A stretch of 64,000 nt of DNA from Flavobacterium sp. LC2016-01 (GTDB lineage Bacteria; Bacteroidota; Bacteroidia; Flavobacteriales; Flavobacteriaceae): NCBI RefSeq assembly GCF_009711135.1, contig NZ_WMIC01000001.1:186001-250000 (forward strand). Direction: 5' to 3'. The notes under the pieces are model-generated. The model was not told the DNA's origin. It made no database searches and saw only the letters and a list, made by a program, of their open reading frames with translations. The translations under genes and the position numbers were made by a program. Positions 30,484 to 40,132 of the stretch are shown piece after piece (within the stretch, counting starts at the first letter, position 1; each line of letters starts with the position of its first letter).

Positions 30484-30984
30484 TTAAGTTGTTTTCTGAT
30501 ATTGATTTTGAATTAGTCTATTTGTCCATTTTGAAAAGAAAATAATAAGTCCAATAATTAAAAAAAATGATCCGGTTATGATAAAATTTAATCGGTAATC
30601 ATCAATAAAACGACCTATTGCTAAAATTCTAAAATAATCCCAACCCAAAGAATTATATCGGTATAAAAGATAAATTAGTATCAGCACGATAAAGCTATTT
30701 AGAACAGACCATTTTTTAAATTTTGAGATCACAATTGATATAACAAGAGCAAAAACAATTCCTATCAAACTATAAATATTCGGCCAAAAATTAAAATAAG
30801 CTATTTCCTCTAGAGTTATTCCGAGCTTTTTGTGATTGTCCATAACATATTGAGAACCGTGAATTTGTGATAGTTCAATCAGTCTAATATCGCGGAGCCA
30901 TGAAAATGTCCGAAAAGAAAACATAATGAAATAAGACGCAATGAAATGAAAAATTATCTGGATGTAATTTATTCTCTGTTTCAT
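30484..30984 (-). CDS. Hypothetical multi-pass membrane protein
   Basis: The 166-residue protein has four predicted membrane helices, one near the N-terminus and three in residues 65-155, with short loops. I recognise no family. It starts 4 bp after the stop of the DUF6265-like lipoprotein gene, so the two are probably translated from one message. Confidence 0.65.
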   Translation of the reverse strand: MKQRINYIQIIFHFIASYFIMFSFRTFSWLRDIRLIELSQIHGSQYVMDNHKKLGITLEEIAYFNFWPNIYSLIGIVFALVISIVISKFKKWSVLNSFIVLILIYLLYRYNSLGWDYFRILAIGRFIDDYRLNFIITGSFFLIIGLIIFFSKWTNRLIQNQYQKTT

Positions 30985-30988
30985 TGAT

Positions 30989-31465
30989 TTACTTCTTCGT
31001 CATAATAAACCTTTCCGTTGTCAGCTTTCCATTCAAGTTCCCAGAAATTTCAGCTGTTAAAGTATTATTTGCACCTTTTGTATACGTGATTTTTTGAGGA
31101 TAATCATGTTTCGGATTTTCGAAAACTAATTTTTGATTTGTTTCAGATGTTGACGGAAATGAAACCGGTTTATCATCATTTTGTCCTTTTACGGTTGCTT
31201 TATAAGTAAGCGTTTCGCCTAATTGAGCCAAAACAATAGATTCAAAATGCAAAGTATCTTTTCCTTTTATAAAATACGAAGCAGCACTGAAAGTACTGTC
31301 GTTTAATTTTTGCCAGTTTTCAGTCAAAACACCGTCAGGAGACTTGTTTTCCCAGTTTCCAATAAGCCAGTCGGCCACTTTGATTTTATCTTTTTCAACA
31401 GATTCTTTCTTTTGACAAGAAACGAAAGTGATTATAAGCGCTAAAAGAGTAATTTTCTGAAACAT
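30989..31465 (-). CDS. DUF6265-like lipoprotein
   Basis: The 158-residue product has a short lipoprotein signal (lipobox FVSC, Cys17) and a lipocalin-like domain. The domain has the phrases ADWLIGNWENKSPDGVLTEN, WQKLNDSTFSAASYFIKG, FESIVLAQLGETLTYKATVK and VFENPKHDYPQKITY. These fit the DUF6265 family. The role is unknown; it is probably anchored to a membrane facing the periplasm. It heads a three-gene group with 30484 and 30032. Confidence 0.75.
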   Translation of the reverse strand: MFQKITLLALIITFVSCQKKESVEKDKIKVADWLIGNWENKSPDGVLTENWQKLNDSTFSAASYFIKGKDTLHFESIVLAQLGETLTYKATVKGQNDDKPVSFPSTSETNQKLVFENPKHDYPQKITYTKGANNTLTAEISGNLNGKLTTERFIMTKK

Positions 31466-31540
31466 AATTTAAAGGTTTTGGTTGCACTAAAGTATGAAAA
31501 AAATGTTTGCCACAGATTACCAAGATTGAAATGATTTTTT

Positions 31541-31638
31541 CACGCAGATTCTGCTGATTGTAGCAGATTTAATTCTGATTTTAATTAAATAAAATCTGCG
31601 CGCATCTGCTTAAATCTTTTTAAATCTGCGTGAAATAA
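31541..31638. repeat. Dispersed 'ATCTGC' inverted repeat, copy 1, after topB
   Basis: CACGCAGATT (31541-31550) and AATCTGCGTG (31623-31632) form the ends of an inverted repeat filled with GCAGATT/AATCTGC words. A 35-nt block at 31604-31638 is identical to 34227-34261. It starts right after the topB stop and could end its transcript. Confidence 0.7.
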
Positions 31639-31639
31639 T

Positions 31640-33946
31640 TTAAACGCTTTCCTGTAAAATAGAGTAAACCAATTCTTTCGTTGGTTTTTGGTCTTTTAGT
31701 TTAGCTCGAACTTCATCAAAAGAAACTTTAAAATCACAACCCGACTTATATTCGGCACAGCCATAAGCTGTTTTGCCTTTCAGGATTGTGCCTTTTTTGC
31801 ATTTCGGACATGTTAAAGAATCTGATGTTTCTTTTGCAGATTTTTTAGCTTCGGTTTTCTTGGGTTCTAATTTGAGTTTGTAATTTTCCTCAAAACGAAT
31901 CAAACCTTCAACTGTTCCAGCATCGGTTTTAAAGCCTTTTATATTTACGGTTGAACCTTTTTGAACCAATCGTAAATATTGGCTTTCCGTAATTTTTTTA
32001 TCAGAAAAAACAAAAGGCAGTACAAAATCACAGCCCGATTTATATTCACTGCATCCATAAGCCGATTTCCCTTTGATCAAATTTCCTTTCTGACATTTCG
32101 GGCAAGTTTCTGCCAAAATTCCTCCCGCAGCTTTCTTCTTTTCCGGTTTTACAACCGGTTTCTGAATCGTTGCAGCATGCGAAATATTAGCATGTCTGGT
32201 TTCACTTCGGACTTCAGTTACCAAAGCTTCAACCATTCGTTTCATGTTTCTTATAAAAGCAGCAGCCGTAAAAGTGCCTTTTTCAATATCTTTCAATTGT
32301 TTTTCCCAAGAACCAGTAAGCTCCGCCGATTTGATCAATTCATTCTGAATCGTATCAATCAATTGAATTCCGGTTATTGTCGGTAAAACCTGTTTTTTAT
32401 TTCGTACAATATACTGACGCTTAAAAAGGGTTTCAATAATATTCGCACGCGTTGACGGACGCCCGATTCCGTTTTCTTTCATCAATTCGCGTAAATCTTC
32501 ATCATCAACTTGTTTTCCTGCGGTTTCCATCGCGCGCAGTAAAGTTGCTTCTGTAAAATGATTGGGCGGTTTGGTTTCTTTTTGAAGGAAAGAAGGCTCG
32601 TGCGGGCCTTTTTCACCCACAACAAAACTCGGCAGTAAATCGGGTTCTTTTTCCTTCGCATTTGGATCTTCAAAAACAATACGAAAACCTTTTTTCAAGA
32701 TTTCTTTTCCAGTTGCCTTAAAAGTTACATCGGCCGCTTTTCCAATAACTGTAGTATTGGCAACCAAACAATCGTCATAAAAAACAGCAATAAAACGTTT
32801 TACAATAATATCATAAACCTGCTGTTGATTGTACGGCAGATTAATCTCAATTCCGGTTGGAATAATAGCGTGGTGATCCGTTACTTTTTTATCGTTGAAA
32901 ACTTTTGGCGATTTTTTAATTTTCTTTCCTAAAAGAGGCTCTGTTAAATGAGCATAATGCGTCAGTTTTTGCAGAATTCCCGGCACTTTAGGGTAAATAT
33001 CTCCTGGAAGAAAAGTCGTATCAACTCTGGGATATGTAATCGCTTTCTGCTCGTATAAAGTCTGTGCAATTTTAAGCGTTTCTTCTGCAGAAAATCCAAA
33101 TTTTTGATTGCAATAAACCTGCAAACCTGTTAAATCAAATAGTTTTGGTGCATATTCGTTTCCGTTTTTTTTATCAACAGAAACAATTTCGAAATCACTT
33201 TCTTTTACTTTTTCAGCCAGAATTTCTCCGTCTTCTTTTTTTAAGAAACGGCCTTCCTCATAGCTGAAAAGTGTTTCTCTGTACAAAGTCTGTAATTCCC
33301 AATATGGCTGTGGTTTGAAGTTTTCAATTTCTTTGAATCTTTCCACAACCATTGCCAATGTTGGTGTCTGCACGCGCCCGATAGACAAAACTTGTTTGTA
33401 ACCGCCATGTTTTACGGTGTACAAACGAGTAGCATTCATTCCGAGAAGCCAATCGCCAATCGCTCTCGAAAATCCGGCGTAGAATAAATTATCGTAGTTT
33501 TCAGAGGGTTTCAAGTTGTCAAAACCTTCTTTTATGGCTTCGGTGGTTAGGGACGAAATCCAAAGACGCTGTATTTCGCCTTTATAATTTGCTTCGTTCA
33601 TCACCCAGCGCTGAATCAATTCTCCTTCTTGTCCAGCATCCCCGCAGTTTATAACCAATTCGGCTTTATCGAATAGACTTTTAATGATTTTAAACTGTTT
33701 CTGGATTCCCGAATTTTCAACGACTTTAGTCTCAAATTTTTCAGGAAGCATAGGCAGATTGTTCAAATCCCAACTTTTCCAGTGCGGTTTATAATCATTG
33801 GGTTCTTTCAAGGTACATAAATGCCCAAAAGTGTAGGTTACGGCATAACCGTTTCCTTCGTAATACCCGTCATGTTTGGTATTAGCGCCCAAAACGGATG
33901 CGATTTCACGTGCTACACTTGGTTTCTCAGCAATACATACCTTCAT
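31640..33946 (-). CDS. topB: DNA topoisomerase III (type IA)
   Basis: This type IA enzyme relaxes and decatenates DNA by single-strand passage. The 768-residue protein opens with the TOPRIM domain (MKVCIAEKPSVAREIA, then NCGDAGQEGELI with the acidic triad). It has GRVQTPTLAMVVERF and the catalytic tyrosine in AITYPRVDTTFLP (about residue 305). The ATLLRAMETAGK and ENGIGRPSTRANIIETL motifs follow, and two C-terminal zinc-ribbon-type repeats (CPKCQKGNLIKG, CPKCKKGTILKG). In the repeats the later Cys pair has the spacing YGC-x7-C. Length and repeats are normal for Bacteroidota TopB. Copies of the same non-coding repeat lie close to both ends of the gene. Confidence 0.95.
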   Translation of the reverse strand: MKVCIAEKPSVAREIASVLGANTKHDGYYEGNGYAVTYTFGHLCTLKEPNDYKPHWKSWDLNNLPMLPEKFETKVVENSGIQKQFKIIKSLFDKAELVINCGDAGQEGELIQRWVMNEANYKGEIQRLWISSLTTEAIKEGFDNLKPSENYDNLFYAGFSRAIGDWLLGMNATRLYTVKHGGYKQVLSIGRVQTPTLAMVVERFKEIENFKPQPYWELQTLYRETLFSYEEGRFLKKEDGEILAEKVKESDFEIVSVDKKNGNEYAPKLFDLTGLQVYCNQKFGFSAEETLKIAQTLYEQKAITYPRVDTTFLPGDIYPKVPGILQKLTHYAHLTEPLLGKKIKKSPKVFNDKKVTDHHAIIPTGIEINLPYNQQQVYDIIVKRFIAVFYDDCLVANTTVIGKAADVTFKATGKEILKKGFRIVFEDPNAKEKEPDLLPSFVVGEKGPHEPSFLQKETKPPNHFTEATLLRAMETAGKQVDDEDLRELMKENGIGRPSTRANIIETLFKRQYIVRNKKQVLPTITGIQLIDTIQNELIKSAELTGSWEKQLKDIEKGTFTAAAFIRNMKRMVEALVTEVRSETRHANISHAATIQKPVVKPEKKKAAGGILAETCPKCQKGNLIKGKSAYGCSEYKSGCDFVLPFVFSDKKITESQYLRLVQKGSTVNIKGFKTDAGTVEGLIRFEENYKLKLEPKKTEAKKSAKETSDSLTCPKCKKGTILKGKTAYGCAEYKSGCDFKVSFDEVRAKLKDQKPTKELVYSILQESV

Positions 33947-34023
33947 TTTCTCCTTTTCTTATTGATAGGCGAAATTAGGAATTTAGAATTTGGTATCGAA
34001 ATTATAGAGGGACAAAGATGCAA

Positions 34024-34041
34024 TCCCGATAACTATCGGGA
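34024..34041. repeat. Short palindrome TCCCGAT/ATCGGGA
   Basis: TCCCGATAACTATCGGGA is a 7-bp stem with a 4-nt loop in the gap between topB and the acyltransferase gene. A related AGTCCCGAAAACTTTCGGGA hairpin occurs at 48255. Confidence 0.6.
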
Positions 34042-34176
34042 CAAAACTTCAAAGGTTTTTAAAGCTATTTTTTTTAAATCTCGCAAAGACGCTAAGGCGC
34101 AAAGTTTTTTGTCATCTTGAGAGAGGAAGGATCACACAAGAAACTCTACATAGATTGATAGCTTTATTGTTTTTTT

Positions 34177-34261
34177 ACGCAGATTCGGCAGATTTAAGCA
34201 GATTCATAATAGGATGATCTGCCTTTATCTGCTTAAATCTTTTTAAATCTGCGTGAAATAA
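34177..34261. repeat. Dispersed 'ATCTGC' inverted repeat, copy 2, after the acyltransferase
   Basis: ACGCAGATT (34177-34185) and AATCTGCGT (34246-34254) bound a region of GCAGATT/AATCTGC words; 34227-34261 is identical to 31604-31638. Like copy 1 it begins within a few bases of a minus-strand stop codon. Confidence 0.7.
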
Positions 34262-34263
34262 GA

Positions 34264-35364
34264 TTATATCTTCTTTCTTCTCTCCGTCAAATATTTTCTA
34301 ACTGGCGTATCATAAAAAACCATTGTTAAATAGGCAAAACCAAGCAGAAGAAGCGTTCCAATAATTATAATAAAAGTCAGTTGACTTGCATCTGGTTTAT
34401 ATTTCGCATAATAACCTGCAAATATCCACATTACGGCATAATGCGTCATGTATAGCGGATACGATATTTTTCCGAAGAAGACACATAATTTTCTAAAGCT
34501 TTCTGATAGTTTTGCTCCGGCTCCCAATACAATTAATAGAGGGAAATAAAGCAATACAACAACAGGTTCGCTCAGCCAATTCCAGCTCGTAAAAGGCATT
34601 AAAAGTGCTAATAACATTAATATGGATAAACCAACAAAACCCAGTTTTGACTCAATAATCCAGTTAGAACGGTAAATGAGCATTCCGGCTAAAAAAGAGT
34701 AGGAAATACGTCCAAATCCATCCCAGAAAGTCTCACCGCTCCAGCCACCCATTAACGAACCGCCCGCGCGATTACTGATAAAACAGATTCCTGCTCCAGC
34801 AAGAATAGTTAATAAAAACAGGATGCGACGACTTAGCTTATGAAGAAAAAGAGCATAACAAATATTAGCAATATATTCCCAAAACAAAGACCACGCAGGT
34901 GCGCTTAAACCAAATAAATTAAAATAACGGTCTGGCATTGCCGGAAACGGAATTAGAAGAAGTGAACTTACAATCACCAGAATTAATTTACCAGTTTCAT
35001 AGTTTTGAAAATGATTGCTGAAAGGATCAAAAATAAATGTCAGCAAACCCAGAATGGAACCAAAAATAACCAAAGGATGTAATCGGATTAACCTTAATTT
35101 AAAGAATTCTTTCAGCGTCATTTTGCCAATTCGATCATGATAAGCATAGGCAATAACAAATCCGGAGAGGCAAAAGAAAAAGTCGACAGCCAAAAAACCA
35201 TGTGCAATGAAATTTTCATTTGGCGGATAAACAATTTCCATAAAATGAAAAACGACAATGGCTAAAGCGGCAATTCCTCTTAAGCCGTCAAGGATTTCAA
35301 AATGCTGTTTTGGTTTTACTGTTTCGGGATTCGAATTTTGGTTTGGTTGAATTTGGGTAGTCAT
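34264..35364 (-). CDS. OafA/YrhL-type membrane acyltransferase
   Basis: The 366-residue protein belongs to acyltransferase family 3, which moves acyl groups onto extracytoplasmic sugars or lipids. The start of the domain is clear: FEILDGLRGIAALAIVVFHF with the conserved FH pair, then GFLAVDFFFCLSGFVIAYAY and KEFFKLRLIRLHPLVIFG. About ten membrane helices follow, with YPLYMTHYAVMW near the end. The acceptor is unknown. There is no glycan gene cluster next to it, so surface O-acetylation is inference only. Confidence 0.88.
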   Translation of the reverse strand: MTTQIQPNQNSNPETVKPKQHFEILDGLRGIAALAIVVFHFMEIVYPPNENFIAHGFLAVDFFFCLSGFVIAYAYHDRIGKMTLKEFFKLRLIRLHPLVIFGSILGLLTFIFDPFSNHFQNYETGKLILVIVSSLLLIPFPAMPDRYFNLFGLSAPAWSLFWEYIANICYALFLHKLSRRILFLLTILAGAGICFISNRAGGSLMGGWSGETFWDGFGRISYSFLAGMLIYRSNWIIESKLGFVGLSILMLLALLMPFTSWNWLSEPVVVLLYFPLLIVLGAGAKLSESFRKLCVFFGKISYPLYMTHYAVMWIFAGYYAKYKPDASQLTFIIIIGTLLLLGFAYLTMVFYDTPVRKYLTERRKKI

Positions 35365-35505
35365 ATTGGCCTTTCGGTTTTCAATTTAATAGTTTGATCG
35401 TTTTTAGGCGATCTCTACAAAGATTCATTTTTAAGTTTATAAAAGCAAAAAGCTGCAGAATATTTCTTACAGCTTTTTAGTTTTATGTGAAAAATTAAAA
35501 TGGTG

Positions 35506-35934
35506 CTATTCTTTAAAAATATCAATTCTGCTCATCCAAAAAATTTCTGATTCTAAAAATTGAAGTTTTGTTTTAACGATTTTATCGCTTTTATCTCTCG
35601 GATTTTTAGTTATAAATCGTGCGGTTGATTTATTAAAATCCAAAGTATTTTTTTCGTCAAAATCTTCTTGTTTATTCGAAGAGAACGTTATTAAATCACC
35701 TTTTGCACTCCATTTTCCTTTACCGTATTGGTTGGCTTCTGGCGGTGTTCCACCTTGCAGTTTTGAATAGGAATGAAATACAAATGTTCCATCCGAATTT
35801 AAAGTCAAGTGGTATTCGATTATATGTTTTTCTCCGTCAGAAAGTTTTCTGTTGTAATTGCCTGAAAACTGACTAGTTTGTGCCAATAATGTTATGTTTG
35901 AAATTAAAAATAGAGCGATGATTAGTTGTTTCAT
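35506..35934 (-). CDS. Small exported protein, unknown function
   Basis: The 142-residue product has a signal peptide ending LLAQ and a compact beta-rich domain. The pattern HLTLNSDGTFVFHSYS followed by GKGKWSAKGDLITFSS resembles small lipocalin/NlpE-like domains, where a 'G.W...gd.i.l' strand recurs. No active site is visible. It stands alone. Confidence 0.6.
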   Translation of the reverse strand: MKQLIIALFLISNITLLAQTSQFSGNYNRKLSDGEKHIIEYHLTLNSDGTFVFHSYSKLQGGTPPEANQYGKGKWSAKGDLITFSSNKQEDFDEKNTLDFNKSTARFITKNPRDKSDKIVKTKLQFLESEIFWMSRIDIFKE

Positions 35935-36224
35935 AAGTTTGGTTTAGATATAATGAAAAATAAAAATAAGTAAAAATCTTCTGATGATTAGTAATTAAAA
36001 TTTATATATTTTTGATTTGAAATGTGTTTGCTTATTTCTTGTTCCTATTAACTAAAATAATAGTTTGTTTTTATGGTTTTGGTATGTATCTTGATTAAGT
36101 ATTATGCTGTTTTGTGAATATATCTATTAAAATAACAATTCATATTAAATAAAACAACACAGTTCATTTTGCCAAATTTTTATAAACATCAATCAAATCA
36201 CCAATTAAGAAATTACTACTTTTT

Positions 36225-37241
36225 ATGAGCAACTCTACTACAGAAACCAGTTTACCGAAATTTTACAACATTACCGCATTAATAGTCTTTATTTATGCTG
36301 GTTTTACAATTCTCTTTGGAGTTTATAAACTATTTTTTTATGTTGACAAAACATGGTTTCATGGTCTTACAGCAAATAGTTTATCCCTTATAAGTACTTT
36401 GGTTTGGATGGGAATATTGATCGTTTTTAAACTTTTTTTAAATCGAATATTGAAGTATAAAAAAGCAGATTCATTGATAAATGTTTCTTTGGTATTCTTA
36501 TTAATCGGGCTTTATTCAGTGGCTTTGGTTGTATTTAAATCGGTACAGCTATATTTATCGCTTGATGGGGAGCAAGATATTAATTCCTTAACGTCTTTTG
36601 CTTCAGTCTCTATTTCAAGTGCCTTAGTGCTGGTTCTCTCTAATATTACATTGATAATTGTTAATATTTTATTGGGAATTCGTATCCTAAAAATTGATAT
36701 TATTTTAAAGAAATTTTTCCAAGTTTTGGGTTTTTTATTAATATTACTGGGTGTATTTTCTGCATTTGCAGTTGTATCTATTACAGGTAGTGAAGTATTA
36801 ACATTTTTGCTGAAAGCTTTTACGGCTGCTGTTTTAGGATATATTTTAAAAGAAGCTTCACAATTGAACTATGCCGATTTACCTGTTTCAAGAGAACCTG
36901 AAAAGAGGAATGATTTGAATATTTCTAAAGTAAATACTCCCGTTAAAGTCTCACCTCAAAAAGTTGCTGAAAAAACAGAAAAAAATACTATTTTAAAAAG
37001 AAGCAAAGAAACTGCTCCAGCGCTTGAAGTAATTCCGAATCTTGATATAAACGAACTTGAAGACAAAGAAAGGGTAATTTCTTATTTTGAGAATTTGTCA
37101 AAAGAGGAATTGAACAGATTAGAGGTTGTTGTTGCTAAAAAATACACTCAGAGTTTAAACGAAGATCAAATCAAGAATCTTGTGATACAGCATATTGTAG
37201 AGAAAAAATCGTATGATCATAATCGATTTGCACCAAAATAA
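36225..37241 (+). CDS. Hypothetical six-helix membrane protein with charged cytoplasmic tail
   Basis: The 338-residue protein has six predicted membrane helices between residues 12 and 210. A charged tail of about 120 residues follows (KRNDLNISKVNTPVKVSPQK, ELEDKERVISYFENLSKEEL). I do not recognise the family. It is a single plus-strand gene with a strong terminator behind it. Confidence 0.7.
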   Translation: MSNSTTETSLPKFYNITALIVFIYAGFTILFGVYKLFFYVDKTWFHGLTANSLSLISTLVWMGILIVFKLFLNRILKYKKADSLINVSLVFLLIGLYSVALVVFKSVQLYLSLDGEQDINSLTSFASVSISSALVLVLSNITLIIVNILLGIRILKIDIILKKFFQVLGFLLILLGVFSAFAVVSITGSEVLTFLLKAFTAAVLGYILKEASQLNYADLPVSREPEKRNDLNISKVNTPVKVSPQKVAEKTEKNTILKRSKETAPALEVIPNLDINELEDKERVISYFENLSKEELNRLEVVVAKKYTQSLNEDQIKNLVIQHIVEKKSYDHNRFAPK

Positions 37242-37269
37242 AAGACTTTTGACATAAACTTTACTAAAT

Positions 37270-37306
37270 AAAAAAGGCTGTAAAATATTTATTTACAGCC
37301 TTTTTT
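37270..37306. terminator. Bidirectional terminator between convergent genes
   Basis: AAAAGGCTGTAAA pairs with TTTACAGCCTTTT, with A- and T-runs on both sides. It serves the membrane-protein gene and the S9 peptidase gene. Confidence 0.9.
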
Positions 37307-37325
37307 GGTTTCAATTATCTCAGTT

Positions 37326-39236
37326 TTATTTGCTTTTCTGTTTCAAATGTTTGTCAAGGAATTTCTCCATAGCCGAGTAAAAATCAAAACGGTTATTCTG
37401 ATTTCTAAAACCATGTCCTTCATCATTTTTAACCATATATTCTACCACGACACCGCGTTTTTTTAGCGCTTCAACCATTTGGTCGCTTTCGGCTTTGTTT
37501 ACTCTTGGATCGTTTGCGCCCTGTGCTATAAACAATGGTGTTTTAATTTTGTCAGCGTGTAATGCCGGAGATGATGATGCAAGCAGTAAACTGTCTTTTT
37601 TAGGATCGCCCACCATTTCGTGAAACTGATCCAAATACGGTGTCCAGTAAGGCGGAATTGTATTCATGAACGTAAACAAGTTACTAACGCCCACATAATC
37701 AACCGCGGCCGCATACAAATCTGGAGTAAAAGTGATTCCGGCGAGCGTTGCGTAACCGCCATAACTTCCTCCGTAAATTGCAATTCGTTTTTCATCGGCA
37801 ATGCCTTCTTTTTTCAGCCATTCAACGCCATCTGTAATATCGTCCTGCATGGTTTTTCCCCACTGTTTGAAACTTGATTCCCAAAATTTCTTTCCGTAGC
37901 CCGTACTTCCTCTGTAATTCATTTGTAAAACAGCATAACCGCGATTGGCTAAAAATTGAACTTCTGGATTATAATACCAGCCGTCTCTTGCCCAAGGTCC
38001 GCCATGCGGATTGATAATCACCGGCAGGTTTTTTGGCTCAATACCAAGCGGAAGCGTTAGATAACCATGAATTTCTAAACCATCTCTTGATTTATACGTA
38101 ACAGGTTTGATATGACTCATTTGATTTTCCTTAATCCACGGATATGGATCTGCAACTTCTTTAATTTCGGCTGATTTAAAATCATATAGATAAAATTTCC
38201 CTGGAGTTCTGTCATTTCCGGCCCAGACAATAGCTTTAGTTCGGGCATCATCATAACTAACAATTTCGGTTTCGTAGCCTTCAATTTGTTTTTTCAGATT
38301 GGTATTGATTTCTTCCCAATCCTTATCAAAAAAATGTTTTTCTTGTTTTTCACCTTCCCAGTCAACAGAAACCAAAGCTTGTTTTTTTCTGTCGTAATTA
38401 ATGCCGTCTAAATCATATTTGCTGTCAGCGAAAAGTTCTTTTACATTTTTTTTGCCAATAGGATCGTACTCAACCAAAGCCACTTTGTCTTTTCCGATAT
38501 TGCTCAGCGCATAAATATTCTTATTGTTTTTATCAAAAGACGAAGGTGTAAAAATATCTTTGAAAGTCGTTGTAATCAAAGGTGTAAAAGGTTCTTTGTC
38601 TGAATTTCTGTAATTCCACGTAATGTTTACACCATCTGTTTTTGATGCAAGGCGAATGACACCATTATTATCAGTAACCCAGCCGTCGTAGTTTTCTTTA
38701 TTGTTGTAAAGCAGCGTCAAAGTTCCTGTTTCAACATTTAAAAGATACGGGTCAAAATATTCTTTAACGCGTTTATTGATCTGCACAATCAACTCTTTTT
38801 CTTTTCCTTTAATATCAATCAGAGCGTCTGTAATATCGCTTCTGATGCCTGGAAAAGGCGTTAATGCTTTTAAATCTGTTCCGTCTGCTTTTACCGAAAA
38901 AAGCTGAAAATTTTCATCTCCGCCAATATCTTGAGCATACACAATTCTGTCGCCTTTCCAGAAATAATTGAAAATACTTCTCAGCGTATCATTGGTCACA
39001 CGAACCGACTTTTCTTCGCCCACTTTTTGAACAAAAACGTTGGTTTTTCCTTTGTAATCGGCGCGATAACTAAAATAATTTCCATCGGGTGAAATTCGGA
39101 AGGAACTTTTTTCTCCATTTTTGAAAAAAGTTTTCACATCAATTAATGGGGCAGGGGTTTCTTTTGGTTCCTGTTTGCAGGAAATAAAGAGTGTTGCCAA
39201 AACAACTAAAACGGATAAAACGGATTTTCTAATCAT
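37326..39236 (-). CDS. S9 family peptidase (prolyl oligopeptidase-like), lipoprotein
   Basis: The 636-residue protein has a lipoprotein signal (lipobox LFISC, Cys20), an N-terminal beta-propeller (about 30-370; ISPDGNYFSYRADYKGKTNV) and an alpha/beta-hydrolase domain. The catalytic triad is visible. The serine lies in YGGSYGGYATLAG near residue 490, the aspartate in GANDPRVNKAESDQM, and the histidine in NDEGHGFRNQNN. NPHGGPWARDGW forms the oxyanion region. The family hydrolyses peptides at proline or alanyl positions. Lipidation puts this one on a membrane facing the periplasm or surface. It is transcribed alone. Confidence 0.92.
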   Translation of the reverse strand: MIRKSVLSVLVVLATLFISCKQEPKETPAPLIDVKTFFKNGEKSSFRISPDGNYFSYRADYKGKTNVFVQKVGEEKSVRVTNDTLRSIFNYFWKGDRIVYAQDIGGDENFQLFSVKADGTDLKALTPFPGIRSDITDALIDIKGKEKELIVQINKRVKEYFDPYLLNVETGTLTLLYNNKENYDGWVTDNNGVIRLASKTDGVNITWNYRNSDKEPFTPLITTTFKDIFTPSSFDKNNKNIYALSNIGKDKVALVEYDPIGKKNVKELFADSKYDLDGINYDRKKQALVSVDWEGEKQEKHFFDKDWEEINTNLKKQIEGYETEIVSYDDARTKAIVWAGNDRTPGKFYLYDFKSAEIKEVADPYPWIKENQMSHIKPVTYKSRDGLEIHGYLTLPLGIEPKNLPVIINPHGGPWARDGWYYNPEVQFLANRGYAVLQMNYRGSTGYGKKFWESSFKQWGKTMQDDITDGVEWLKKEGIADEKRIAIYGGSYGGYATLAGITFTPDLYAAAVDYVGVSNLFTFMNTIPPYWTPYLDQFHEMVGDPKKDSLLLASSSPALHADKIKTPLFIAQGANDPRVNKAESDQMVEALKKRGVVVEYMVKNDEGHGFRNQNNRFDFYSAMEKFLDKHLKQKSK

Positions 39237-39442
39237 ATTTTGCTTTTTTTGGTGTTTCTGGAATTATAAAAGTTTCAATAAAATACATTTTTGAAATATT
39301 GTATTTTGTTGAAAATGTGGTTTGTATAATTTCAAAAGTAAGAAAAAGTTTCTAATATTGATTAAAGATGATTTAAATTGTATAACCGATTGGTTTTGTT
39401 GGGAAGAAATACGAAATTTTGAATTGAAAAATAGATCTGTTA

Positions 39443-40039
39443 TCAGATTTTTAAATTTTTCACTTCCGATTTCTTTTTTAAAATTATTAAGATTGCAATA
39501 AGTATAATAAGAGAAAGTTGGAAATATATAATCGTGAAATTGTTGACTTTTTCATCGCTTAAATATTTTTTGTTTTTTAATAAAGCGTCATCATTAAGTG
39601 TGTTTCGCCATACTTTTATAATTTTTGATTTTTTTTGGTTATAAACATAAGTCAAATTATCGTCTATAAGAATCAAATTTCCCTTATAAAATGTATCTAA
39701 AATATTTCCTCGATAAATTATTTCTTGTTTAATTTTTGAATGCAATAAATTTCCTTGAATGATTGTATAAAGTGGACGTGGCGAGGTCTTTCTGTCTTGC
39801 GATTGTTCTTTAGTATAAACTGTATCAAGTACAAAAAAATCGTTTTTCAAGTATTTTTTTTGATTCGATAATGCGGTATAATTTTTATACGGGTTTGTTA
39901 AAGTTTCCAAGATATTACCATCTATTATTCCATGAACTAATAGTGAAATGAAAACTAATAGAGAAAAAAACAGATGAACTAATAAAAAGTACTTAAGATT
40001 TCTATATTTCTTAAAAAAGCGATGGTTTTTTAGTTTCAT
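39443..40039 (-). CDS. Hypothetical protein anchored at both ends
   Basis: The 198-residue protein has one membrane helix near the N-terminus (about 15-38) and another near the C-terminus (about 165-186), leaving an extracytoplasmic domain of about 125 residues between. No family recognised. It opens the accessory region that runs to 56.4 kb. Confidence 0.6.
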   Translation of the reverse strand: MKLKNHRFFKKYRNLKYFLLVHLFFSLLVFISLLVHGIIDGNILETLTNPYKNYTALSNQKKYLKNDFFVLDTVYTKEQSQDRKTSPRPLYTIIQGNLLHSKIKQEIIYRGNILDTFYKGNLILIDDNLTYVYNQKKSKIIKVWRNTLNDDALLKNKKYLSDEKVNNFTIIYFQLSLIILIAILIILKKKSEVKNLKI

Positions 40040-40132
40040 TTTATAAGTCAGATATTGCTGGGAATAGTTTTTTAAGAGTTGTATCTTTTAGTGAAGTGCT
40101 CCCGTGAGGAAGGCTTTTAATTAAAAAATCTT

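Noticed and set aside
31979..32386. 135-codon plus-strand frame inside topB
   Set aside because: It lies fully within the conserved topB frame, is rich in Phe/Ser/Arg as expected for an antisense shadow, and has no promoter.
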